The position numbers and the translations under genes were made by a program. Below the pieces are notes generated by a model, which did no database searches, was not told the origin of the DNA, and worked only from the letters and a program-made list of their open reading frames with translations. 22,338 bases of DNA from B8-G4 sp033720735 (lineage in GTDB: Bacteria; Bacteroidota; Bacteroidia; Chitinophagales; Saprospiraceae): the NCBI GenBank assembly GCA_033720735.1, contig JAWWBX010000035.1:1-22338 (forward strand), read 5' to 3'. Each line of letters starts with the position of its first letter. Position 1 is the first letter of the stretch. Of the stretch, positions 15,338-22,051 are shown piece by piece.

Positions 15338-16519
15338 ATGAGAAAGATCACCTGCGACCGCTTGTATCCCGTTGCGCAACCACCGATCGAGAATGGTGTT
15401 GTCGTGGTAGCCGATGATGGCCTCATCCTGCAAGTCGGCACAGCCATTGATTTTGACCGCTCGGAGCTGGAGTATCACCGCGGGGTCATCGTGCCCGGTT
15501 TTGTCAATGCACATTGTCACCTGGAGCTATCGCACATGAAAGGGAAGGTGCCGACCGGCACTGGTCTGATCCCATTCATCACCAGCGTCGTGCAGCAGCG
15601 TTCCGCCACCAGCGAAATGATTGCCGAGGCCATTCGCAATGCAGACGCCGAAATGTACCAGAACGGGATCGTGGCGGTTGGTGACATCTCCAACACCGCG
15701 GATACGTTTGCCCGGAAGGCCGCAAGCCCCATCCGCTACTACACCTTTGTGGAGATGTTTGATTTCCTGCAGGATGATCAGGCAGAGCACTGTTTTGAGC
15801 AATATCACGCGGTGTTCGAACAGTTGACATTGCCGCCCGGGCATCGCAAGACCTGCGTACCGCATGCACCCTATACCGTCTCGCCTTCACTTTTTGCGAA
15901 GATCAGGACATTCAATACCGGGCCGCAACAGACGGTGAGCATCCATAATCAGGAAATGGAAGCGGAAAACGCCTTGTTCCGGAACAAGACCGGCGCCCTC
16001 ATCCCGTTTTACGAAGGATTTGATCTATCGCTCGCGCATTTTTCACCCATCGGTGCGGGCTCCATCCACTATGCGCTGATGCACCTTGATCCCGATCAAC
16101 GCACTTTGTTCGTTCATAATACGCTTACGACAGAGGAGGAAGCCCGCGCAGCCCATGCCTGGAGCGAGCACGTTTACTGGGCAACCTGCCCCAATGCCAA
16201 TCTTTATATCGAGAATCGCCTGCCGGACTATGCGGCCTTGGGCGCTGCCGGTGCCAGGATCACCATCGGCACTGACAGCCTGACATCCAACTGGCAGTTG
16301 TCGGTTCTCGAGGAAATGAAAACGATCATGCGTTACCAGTCGTTTATCCCGTTTGACGAGATCCTGCAATGGGCCACGCTCAATGGTGCCCATGCACTGG
16401 GATTTGCCGAAACGTTGGGCAGCATTGAGGCTGGCAAGAGGCCGGGACTCAATTTGCTCGAGATGGATGCAGCGGATCCCGTGCTCACGAACGGCACCTC
16501 GGTTGTGCGGTTGGTGTAA
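15338..16519 (+). CDS. Amidohydrolase family metal-dependent hydrolase (deaminase-like subgroup)
   Basis: A 393-residue cytoplasmic protein of the amidohydrolase superfamily. Seen: GFVNAHCHLELSHMKGK (54-70) with HxH metal ligands H59 and H61, VPHAPYTVS (174-182), a motif of the MtaD/TrzN-like deaminases, SIHNQEMEAEN (201-211) with H203 and E206, FVHNT (258-262) and the catalytic GTDSL (311-315, D313). Members deaminate purine-like rings, and those of the futalosine pathway act on aminodeoxyfutalosine. The particular substrate cannot be assigned: no other mqn genes are in the window, so I give no symbol. It lies 21 bp after the DUF1015 gene, probably in one transcript, and its C-terminus has the KRPGLNLLE (367-375) strand typical of the family. 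Confidence 0.85.
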   Translation: MRKITCDRLYPVAQPPIENGVVVVADDGLILQVGTAIDFDRSELEYHRGVIVPGFVNAHCHLELSHMKGKVPTGTGLIPFITSVVQQRSATSEMIAEAIRNADAEMYQNGIVAVGDISNTADTFARKAASPIRYYTFVEMFDFLQDDQAEHCFEQYHAVFEQLTLPPGHRKTCVPHAPYTVSPSLFAKIRTFNTGPQQTVSIHNQEMEAENALFRNKTGALIPFYEGFDLSLAHFSPIGAGSIHYALMHLDPDQRTLFVHNTLTTEEEARAAHAWSEHVYWATCPNANLYIENRLPDYAALGAAGARITIGTDSLTSNWQLSVLEEMKTIMRYQSFIPFDEILQWATLNGAHALGFAETLGSIEAGKRPGLNLLEMDAADPVLTNGTSVVRLV

Positions 16520-16570
16520 GGCCTGCACCCGGTAAAACAAGGGGCAAAAGCCCTATCTTGACCCTCTTTC

Positions 16571-17899
16571 ATGCGCATTTTCAGGAACATATTCAAGGGC
16601 GGTGAAGCGAATGGCGAAGACCCCCCGGTGCGTTTCGGTCGCTACAGTGATGCCTACAAGGCCGAAGAGAAATATGACGCCTGGGATCGATCGCTGGCAC
16701 TCTTTGAGCAGGGAGACTATCAGGCAAGCTTTGCAGAGTTTTTTGTTTATCTCACCGATGACCAACAAGATAATGTCAGCACTACCGTCCGGGATGGGAA
16801 GCTGCAATTTGAGCTGCTGCAAGGTTCGAAGCTGATCGAAGGGGAGGTGGGCGACGAGATGATCCGGGCAGAGGCCAAAGTGGCGCGCGCCGAGACGCTC
16901 AATATTGGTTTTCTGCGACGGATGATCGAGCAGAATTTCCAGCTCAAGTATAGCCGCTATGCCCTGGATGACCAGGACAACCTGACCCTCCTTTTTGATT
17001 CATACCTGCTGGATGGTTCGCCTTACAAGCTGTACTTCGCCCTCAAGGAGATCGCGGTCAATGCCGACAAGCAAGACGACCTGCTCATCAAGGAGTTTGA
17101 CTCACTGCAACCGATCAACACCGGGCATTTGCAACCCGTGAGTGACGAGCACAAACAGGTGAAGCTGGCTTTTCTGCGACGCAAGATCCAGAGCGCCCTG
17201 GATGAAATCGACAACGGCCGACTCAATCCCGAGCAGTACGCCGGCGGGATCGGATACCTGCTGCTCGACCTCGCCTACCGCCTCGATTACCTGATCAAAC
17301 CTGAAGGCAGCATGATGGAAGCCTTCGAACGGATCCATCGACTCTACTTCTCGCAGGAGCACAAGTCGCCCCTGGAGAAGAACATCGCCATTCGGAAAGA
17401 ATTTGACGAGATCCTCGCGCGCGACGATGAGGACATGAGCCGCGAGCTGTACGACGTCTCGGCATCCTTTGGCATCACCAGTCCGAGCACCCACGAAGAG
17501 CTGGTCAACTTTATCGACGGGGAGATCCACCACATGGACTGGTATGCTGAAAACAATCATACGACCGTGGCAATGGCTATTCCGGGGTACATTACCGGGT
17601 ACGGTTTGTTCAACTATGCCTTTCCGCCTCCGGTACGACAACTCCTGCACTTGTACTATCGCATCACCGAACCAGAGTACTTCGCTGCGCTGGGGTTTCG
17701 CGAGACGTTTGTTGATGCGGCCGGCCGGCCGCATCAACGTGCCATCCGGCGTGCGCTGCGCAAGGTCGAGGAGGCCAACAGGCACCGTTATCCGAAATTG
17801 CGCATCGATCCGCGCGTGCTGGATGATCAAAGCTGGACCGCCTTTGCCAAATCCTATTTCCTGATGTTGCGCGGACTGGACCTTACGAAGAACAAATAA
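16571..17899 (+). CDS. Unrecognised protein with N-terminal YbjN/secretion-chaperone-like domain
   Basis: A 442-residue, signal-less, soluble and acidic protein with no family I recognise. Its N-terminal domain (about 40-178) aligns, without gaps over about 100 residues by eye, with the C-terminal domain of the next gene's product: EQNFQLK (120-126) against RQNYQVK (299-305), and NADKQDDLLIKEF (164-176) against QADHYDDILVNEY (342-354). I read this as a YbjN or type III chaperone-like alpha/beta fold (inference). The C-terminal part (about 195-440) is mostly helical; it contains DLAYRLDYLIKP, GEIHHMDWYAENNH (317-330) and an aromatic-rich stretch, conserved-looking but unassigned. The ATG follows TATCTTGA (16554-16561), a near match to the Bacteroidota -7 box. 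A 28-bp perfect palindrome lies at 17711-17738. The protease gene begins 2 bp after its stop, so the pair is one operon. Confidence 0.8.
   Translation: MRIFRNIFKGGEANGEDPPVRFGRYSDAYKAEEKYDAWDRSLALFEQGDYQASFAEFFVYLTDDQQDNVSTTVRDGKLQFELLQGSKLIEGEVGDEMIRAEAKVARAETLNIGFLRRMIEQNFQLKYSRYALDDQDNLTLLFDSYLLDGSPYKLYFALKEIAVNADKQDDLLIKEFDSLQPINTGHLQPVSDEHKQVKLAFLRRKIQSALDEIDNGRLNPEQYAGGIGYLLLDLAYRLDYLIKPEGSMMEAFERIHRLYFSQEHKSPLEKNIAIRKEFDEILARDDEDMSRELYDVSASFGITSPSTHEELVNFIDGEIHHMDWYAENNHTTVAMAIPGYITGYGLFNYAFPPPVRQLLHLYYRITEPEYFAALGFRETFVDAAGRPHQRAIRRALRKVEEANRHRYPKLRIDPRVLDDQSWTAFAKSYFLMLRGLDLTKNK
17711..17738. repeat. Perfect 28-bp palindrome inside the coding sequence
   Basis: The left half, GTTGATGCGGCCGG, is followed directly by its exact reverse complement. 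It encodes residues VDAAGRPHQ (381-389). In mRNA it could fold into a 12-bp stem with a GGCC loop. It is 161 bp before the gene's stop. Seen directly; the function is unknown. Confidence 0.9.
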
Positions 17900-17901
17900 C
17901 G

Positions 17902-18990
17902 ATGGATACCAAAGCCATCATTGAACGCTTTAGAGGGGCTGTCATCCAGATCGCTACCCCGTACTCGACCGGTACCGGCTTCTATCTCGCCGATTTTGAC
18001 CTGATCGTCACCAACGAACACGTGGTCAGGGACAACAGCCAGGTCGTGATCGATGGCCAATCGTTTGAGAAGCGCCTGGTGCGCGTGCGCTTTTTCGATC
18101 CACGCTACGATCTGGCCTTTCTTGAAGCACCGGTACAACACACCATGCCGGGTGTTGAGCTGGCAGACGCGGCAGATCTGGTGGAAGGTGAACGCGTGCT
18201 GGCCGTCGGTCATCCGTTCGGACTCAAGTACACGGCCACCCAGGGCATCATCTCGAATACTGCGCATCAGCAAAACCAGATCAACTACATCCAGCACGAC
18301 GCTGCCCTCAATCCCGGCAACAGCGGCGGCCCCCTGATCGATGAGAACGGGGAGGTGATCGGGGTCAACACCTTTGTCATCCGTGATGGAAACAACATCG
18401 GCTTCTCGTTGCCGGTGGGTTACCTGCGCCAGGCGCTTCAGGAGTTTACCAAACACGATGGAGCCACTGGTGTACGTTGCCACTCATGCGAAAACCTGGT
18501 GTTCGATGATACCGCCGAAAACGGGTATTGTCCGCACTGTGGCACGAAGATCAAATTGCCTTCGGAGGTAGAGCCCTACGAACCAGCCGGCGTCAAGAAG
18601 ACCATCGAAGATCTTTTGGCGGAACTCCAGTACAATGTGGAGCTCTCCCGCAAGGGGCCGAACAATTGGGAAGTACAGAAGGGAAGCGCCAAGATCAACA
18701 TTTCGTATCACGAGAAAACCGGCCTGATCGTGAGCGATGCCTTCCTTTGTCGTCTTCCCAAGACGGATATCAAGCCGATCTATGAATACTTGTTGCGGCA
18801 AAACTACCAGGTCAAAGGATTGACTTTCAGCGTGAAGGGGCAGGACATCATCCTGTCACTCCTGATCTACGACCGCTACCTCAACATGGACACCGGCAAG
18901 ACCCTGTTTGCCCATATGTTCAGTCAGGCGGACCATTACGACGATATCCTGGTGAACGAATATGGCGCTTCCTGGAAAGCTGATTCCTGA
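17902..18990 (+). CDS. Cytoplasmic trypsin/HtrA-like serine protease with zinc ribbon and YbjN-like domain
   Basis: A 362-residue protein with no signal peptide or membrane helix, so probably cytoplasmic, in contrast to most HtrA/DegP relatives. Order: trypsin-like (S1C-type) protease domain at about 5-185 with the full triad H40 (TNEHVV), D70 (YDLAFLE) and S141 (NPGNSGGPL, 137-145); a zinc ribbon at about 193-213 (C193xxC196 and C210xxC213); and a YbjN/chaperone-like domain at about 232-356, similar to the N-terminal domain of the preceding gene's product. No PDZ domain is present; the zinc ribbon and C-terminal domain may take its place in substrate choice or self-control (inference). The gene starts 2 bp after the 442-residue protein's stop. 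A 283-bp gap follows, with no recognised gene. Confidence 0.88.
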   Translation: MDTKAIIERFRGAVIQIATPYSTGTGFYLADFDLIVTNEHVVRDNSQVVIDGQSFEKRLVRVRFFDPRYDLAFLEAPVQHTMPGVELADAADLVEGERVLAVGHPFGLKYTATQGIISNTAHQQNQINYIQHDAALNPGNSGGPLIDENGEVIGVNTFVIRDGNNIGFSLPVGYLRQALQEFTKHDGATGVRCHSCENLVFDDTAENGYCPHCGTKIKLPSEVEPYEPAGVKKTIEDLLAELQYNVELSRKGPNNWEVQKGSAKINISYHEKTGLIVSDAFLCRLPKTDIKPIYEYLLRQNYQVKGLTFSVKGQDIILSLLIYDRYLNMDTGKTLFAHMFSQADHYDDILVNEYGASWKADS

Positions 18991-19201
18991 AAAATCGCGG
19001 AACAGTTTTTGCCATGGATCTCAGGAGGAACCTCGGCCGGTATGTACTTCAGCAGGGAAATCGGCGGGTTCGGCTGGTTCAATGCCCCCCTCATCAAGAC
19101 GGACACACACCTGTGGACAAGCACGGGTTAAATTCGATGCGACCATGAACAGTCTGAGGTGCCGATGGCAGAATGGATGGCAGGCGACATATCACGCTAA
19201 T

Positions 19202-19214
19202 TATCAGCCTGATA
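19202..19214. promoter_or_regulatory. Small palindrome upstream of porP promoter
   Basis: TATCA-GCC-TGATA is a 13-bp inverted repeat with perfect 5-bp arms, 9 bp before a candidate -33 element (GTTG, 19223-19226). It could be a regulator site or chance. The rest of the gap (18991-19273) shows no gene, no strong terminator and no other repeat. Confidence 0.25.
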
Positions 19215-19222
19215 TCTTAACA

Positions 19223-19250
19223 GTTGAATTGGGCAGAATTCTTATTTTTA
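19223..19250 (+). promoter_or_regulatory. Candidate Bacteroidota-type promoter for porP/sprF
   Basis: GTTG (19223-19226) and TATTTTTA (19243-19250, one base from TAnnTTTG) are separated by 16 bp, near the usual -33/-7 spacing. Transcription would start about 15 bp before the ATG at 19274. Confidence 0.35.
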
Positions 19251-19273
19251 CCGACGCTCTGAATTGAAGTGGG

Positions 19274-20326
19274 ATGAAGAAAATTTACCTATTGATCCTT
19301 GGAGGAATGATGATGCTGGGTACGGACGTACTTGCGCAGGACATTCACTTCTCGCAGTTCTACCAGTCGCCACTGACGCTCAACCCGGCGTTGACCGGTG
19401 TCATGAACTGTAATACCCGCATTGTGGGCAACTACCGCAACCAGTGGTCGCCGGTCATCCCTGGCAATGCCTACAACACGTACTCCGTTTCGTACGATCA
19501 GAAGCTTCCGGTTGGCCGGTACGATAATTTCGGATTCGGTCTCAATCTGTGGGGTGATGTAGCAGGACAGCTGGATTTCCAGACGCTCACGGCTAAACTG
19601 AGTGGTGCGTATGCGCGGCGCGTGGCGGGTTCACGACGCCAGTCACATTATGTGGTCGTGGGAGCCGAAGTCGGACTTTCTCAGCGCAGTGTGGACTTCC
19701 TGAAAGCGCAATGGCCAACCCAGGTCGACAGTGACTTCAATTTCGATCCGTCAATCGATCCGGGAGAGGACTTCGCCAATATCGACGACCAGTTCCTGTT
19801 TGGTGACATCGGACTCGGCGTCTTGTGGTTTTCAGTGCTCGATAAGGCGTCCAGCTTCTATCTGGGCGGTGCTATCACGCACCTCAATCAGGCAAACCTG
19901 TCGTTTTACAACAGCGATATCGTATCCTATTTCACAAAGGCCGTGATCCACGGTGGTGGCGAGTTTCCACTGAGCGGTGGTCGCGTTTCGGTCTTGCCGG
20001 GAGCGGTCGCGTTTTTCCAGGGCCCCTCCTTGGAGATTAATGCCGGTGCAAGCCTGCGGTTCTACATGGGCTCATCGGTGGAAGATCAGTCGTTTCAATT
20101 GGGCGCATGGTACCGGATCGGTAATCATTTCGAAGAGGCCTTCACCTCCGATGCCCTGATCCTGTCGACGCGCTTTGACTATCAGAACTTCGGAATCGGG
20201 TTTAGCTACGATATCAACGTTTCAAGTCTGCGGCAGGCAAGTAACGCCAACGGGTCATTTGAGTTCTCAATGGTCTACCAGATTTGCGGGCCACAGAACA
20301 GGGGCGTATATTGTCCGAAGTTCTGA
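19274..20326 (+). CDS. PorP/SprF family type IX secretion system outer-membrane protein
   Basis: A 350-residue outer-membrane beta-barrel protein of the PorP/SprF family. These proteins belong to or assist the type IX secretion system of Bacteroidota, and many are paired with a particular large surface protein. Seen: a Sec signal peptide (KK start, hydrophobic 4-17, cleavage near LAQ|D at 22-23) and the family hallmark HFSQFYQSPLTLNPALTG (25-42), followed by NYRNQW (about 54-59) and repeated amphipathic strands with aromatic and Gly residues to a final strand near the C-terminus (FEFSMVYQICG). The length is usual. No large partner protein is next to it: upstream is the protease unit and downstream the bactofilin gene. 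It may therefore serve cargo encoded elsewhere. Many paralogues are typical per genome, so I give no symbol. Confidence 0.9.
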   Translation: MKKIYLLILGGMMMLGTDVLAQDIHFSQFYQSPLTLNPALTGVMNCNTRIVGNYRNQWSPVIPGNAYNTYSVSYDQKLPVGRYDNFGFGLNLWGDVAGQLDFQTLTAKLSGAYARRVAGSRRQSHYVVVGAEVGLSQRSVDFLKAQWPTQVDSDFNFDPSIDPGEDFANIDDQFLFGDIGLGVLWFSVLDKASSFYLGGAITHLNQANLSFYNSDIVSYFTKAVIHGGGEFPLSGGRVSVLPGAVAFFQGPSLEINAGASLRFYMGSSVEDQSFQLGAWYRIGNHFEEAFTSDALILSTRFDYQNFGIGFSYDINVSSLRQASNANGSFEFSMVYQICGPQNRGVYCPKF

Positions 20327-20343
20327 CGGGACGGTTTGTCCTG

Positions 20344-20372
20344 TTGACGTTTGCACATCTCCCCCTTTGTAA
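20344..20372 (+). promoter_or_regulatory. Weak candidate promoter for bactofilin-atpZ operon
   Basis: TTGACG (20344-20349) and TTGTAA (20367-20372) are 17 bp apart, a sigma70-like layout in the gap after porP. It is not the Bacteroidota consensus, and it would leave a leader that includes the hairpin at 20399-20427. Confidence 0.2.
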
Positions 20373-20398
20373 TCCGTGAACATTATGACGGTCAGGAA

Positions 20399-20427
20399 CT
20401 GGTCTGCATCTCCGTGATGGAGACCGG
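20399..20427 (+). promoter_or_regulatory. Stable hairpin in the leader of bactofilin
   Basis: CTGGTCT-G-CATC-TCCGT-GATG-G-AGACCGG folds into an 11-bp stem with one G-G mismatch, one T-G wobble and a 5-nt loop. It is 19 bp before the ATG at 20447. There is no T-run after it, so a classic terminator of porP is not shown; a leader structure or a T-less terminator are both open. Confidence 0.4.
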
Positions 20428-20446
20428 AAATTATGAATGAAGAATC

Positions 20447-20872
20447 ATGAAAAAATCAGTTGCACCAACTACGGGGATCCCATCGAGCAATAGTCTGGTC
20501 AAAGGGACACGTGTCGAGGGTCAGATGTATACCGAAAGCGATATTCGTATCGACGGAGAACTCGTTGGCTCGCTCAAGTCAAAAGGCAAGGTGATCCTGG
20601 GAGCCACCGGCAATATCAAAGGTGACATCCACTGTGTGAATGCGGTCGTTGAAGGTCGCTTTGCCGGAACACTTGTCGTGCAGGAACTGCTCCAGGTGAA
20701 AGAAACGGCACATATCGAGGGAGATGTCAATACCAACAAGCTGATCGTCCAGTCAGGTGCTGTATTCAATGTCAACTGCAGCATGGGCGGCCAGAAGGTC
20801 AAGGATCTGAGCGCTGACCCATCCAAGCCGGTTGAGCTGCACAAGCTCTCCAAGGTGGTCAACGAGTCGTGA
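20447..20872 (+). CDS. Bactofilin (polymer-forming cytoskeletal protein)
   Basis: A 141-residue cytoplasmic protein that assembles into filaments at the membrane. Order: short flexible N-terminus (1-17), bactofilin beta-helix (about 18-115) with the repeating beta-strand pattern SLVKGTRVEGQMYTE (16-30), DIRIDGELVGSLKSKGKVIL (32-51), GNIKGDIHCVNAVVEGRF (55-72) and TAHIEGDVNTNKLIV (87-101), then a tail of about 25 residues. The GxI/VxGxI periodicity and length are normal. The ATG at 20447 is supported by the start of the repeat pattern; a hairpin sits just upstream. The stop overlaps the GTG start of atpZ by 4 bp (GTGA), so the two are coupled. Bactofilin beside atpZ is a usual Bacteroidota arrangement. 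Confidence 0.92.
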   Translation: MKKSVAPTTGIPSSNSLVKGTRVEGQMYTESDIRIDGELVGSLKSKGKVILGATGNIKGDIHCVNAVVEGRFAGTLVVQELLQVKETAHIEGDVNTNKLIVQSGAVFNVNCSMGGQKVKDLSADPSKPVELHKLSKVVNES

Positions 20873-21087
20873 CCCGCAAACCGCTGTTCGACCAGAACAA
20901 GACCAGGGCATACCTCAAATATTCGGGCATGGCATTGCAGTTCTTTGCGCTGATCGCCATCGGTGCATGGCTTGGTCAGAAGCTGGACGCCCGCTTGAAC
21001 ACCTCCAAACCCTTTATCACGATTTTCCTTATTTTGTTTTTCTCGACCGGCTATTTCATCAAACTCTATAAAGATCTGACACGCTAA
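20869..21087 (+). CDS. AtpZ/AtpI family membrane protein
   Basis: A 72-residue inner-membrane protein with two helices: about 18-36 (YSGMALQFFALIAIGAWLG) and about 45-63 (FITIFLILFFSTGYFIK), joined by a GQKLDARLNTSKP loop. This matches the AtpZ/AtpI group, small proteins coded before the F-type ATP synthase genes and thought to aid F0 assembly or ion supply. The start is GTG, inside the bactofilin stop (GTGA), and gives the family's usual length, a choice supported by the coupled overlap. Its neighbour 12 bp on is another membrane protein. The F0 and F1 genes that usually follow are missing from the window. Confidence 0.88.
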   Translation: MTRKPLFDQNKTRAYLKYSGMALQFFALIAIGAWLGQKLDARLNTSKPFITIFLILFFSTGYFIKLYKDLTR

Positions 21088-21099
21088 CGCACCCCTTGC

Positions 21100-21519
21100 A
21101 TGACCACCAAAACATTCTGGTCACTCCTTGGTGGCACCATCCTCATTGCCGGTGCGCTCCTTCTGCTTCTTGACGTGCTCCTGCCGCAGTCTGACGCTGT
21201 TTCGCAGTTTACCATGATCTGCACGGCTGTGTTCGTTCTGATTAACGTCCTGGCCTACTATCTGGGGATCGGCGCCGCACGAAGCGACAACAAGTATCGC
21301 TTTATTCATCTCATGATGATCCTGATCCTCGTCAAGATGATGATTTGCGTCGCGCTCGTCCTGATCTACGTCCGCATCGGCCAGCCGGCCACCAAGTTGT
21401 TTGTGATCCCGTTTCTGGCCATCTACATTATCTTCACCATTTTTGAGATCTACGTGCTCCAGCGGGTGGCCCGCATCAAACCAGGTAGCGGATCCGGCGG
21501 GCAGGAAGTACAGATTTGA
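21100..21519 (+). CDS. Small four-helix membrane protein, possible AtpI-type ATP synthase accessory protein
   Basis: A 139-residue protein with four likely membrane helices at about 8-27, 36-58, 67-91 and 100-121, then a short basic Gly-rich tail (GSGSGG, about 128-133). A protein of this size and layout commonly lies between atpZ and atpB in Bacteroidota; position is the main reason to link it with ATP synthase assembly. The start (ATG 21100) is 12 bp after atpZ. The next gene begins 7 bp after its stop, so atpZ, this gene and the carrier gene are probably one transcript. I find no motif that would give a transport or enzyme role. Confidence 0.7.
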   Translation: MTTKTFWSLLGGTILIAGALLLLLDVLLPQSDAVSQFTMICTAVFVLINVLAYYLGIGAARSDNKYRFIHLMMILILVKMMICVALVLIYVRIGQPATKLFVIPFLAIYIIFTIFEIYVLQRVARIKPGSGSGGQEVQI

Positions 21520-21526
21520 GATCACC

Positions 21527-22030
21527 ATGGACGCAGATACCACTCACCATCTGTTTGAGGCGCTGGTCAACGGCGCGACCGCGATCAATGTCTCTGTCGA
21601 AGACCTGGCCGCGCTCGATCTGATTGCGCTGGATGCGGCGCGCTGGCATGTTCGGCACGGGCAAACCGGCTACCGCGTGGAGGTCGTAAAGGCCGACTAC
21701 AGTGCCAGGTCATTCATCCTGCGCATCGGACACAAGGAAGTGGCAGTCGTGCTCACGGATGTTGTGCAGCGACAGGTCGAGTCAATGGGCTTTGAGCGCA
21801 ACAGCGGCAAGCACGTCAATGAGATCACCGCCCCCATGCCCGGCCTCGTTCTGGACGTGCGTGTCAAGCCCGGTGATCACGTCGAAACTAACGAACCACT
21901 GGTGATCCTGGAAGCGATGAAAATGGAAAATGTGCTCTCAGCTCCGCGCGACGGGGTGATCGCGGATGTGGCGGTCAGCCAGGGAAGTACTGTCGAAAAA
22001 GCCCAGGTGCTCGTACGGTTCGCGTCGTAA
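21527..22030 (+). CDS. Biotin carboxyl carrier protein of an acyl-CoA carboxylase
   Basis: A 167-residue carrier with a C-terminal biotinyl domain (about 95-166). The biotin is attached to K132 in EAMKMEN (129-135), with TAPMPGLV (101-108) and GDHV (116-119) typical of the fold. The N-terminal half (1-94) is a beta-rich linker region found in the carriers of acetyl-/propionyl-CoA carboxylases of Bacteroidota and is not a short AccB-type linker. The reaction is carboxyl transfer from biotin carboxylase to an acyl-CoA via this carrier; no carboxylase or transferase is next to it, so the partners lie elsewhere. The ATG at 21527 is chosen because the frame upstream to 21443 overlaps the previous gene. 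It replaces atpB as the expected next gene. Confidence 0.9.
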   Translation: MDADTTHHLFEALVNGATAINVSVEDLAALDLIALDAARWHVRHGQTGYRVEVVKADYSARSFILRIGHKEVAVVLTDVVQRQVESMGFERNSGKHVNEITAPMPGLVLDVRVKPGDHVETNEPLVILEAMKMENVLSAPRDGVIADVAVSQGSTVEKAQVLVRFAS

Positions 22031-22051
22031 ACCGTCCCCCTTCAGCCTGAT

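Noticed and set aside
16541..16554. Small hairpin GGGC-AAAA-GCCC as terminator of the amidohydrolase gene
   Set aside because: Only 4-5 bp of stem and no T-run after it; it more likely just abuts the promoter of the next gene.
17102..17830. 242-residue open frame on the minus strand
   Set aside because: Antisense to the 442-residue gene; the plus frame shares a domain with its neighbour and is translationally spaced with it.
18962..19267. 101-residue open frame across the end of the protease gene and the gap before porP
   Set aside because: Odd composition, no recognised motif, overlaps a real gene by 29 bp and leaves no room for the porP promoter.
20878..21071. Plus-strand frame at 20832-21071 overlapping atpZ
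   Set aside because: Out-of-frame shadow of bactofilin and atpZ; atpZ has a family-like two-helix layout.
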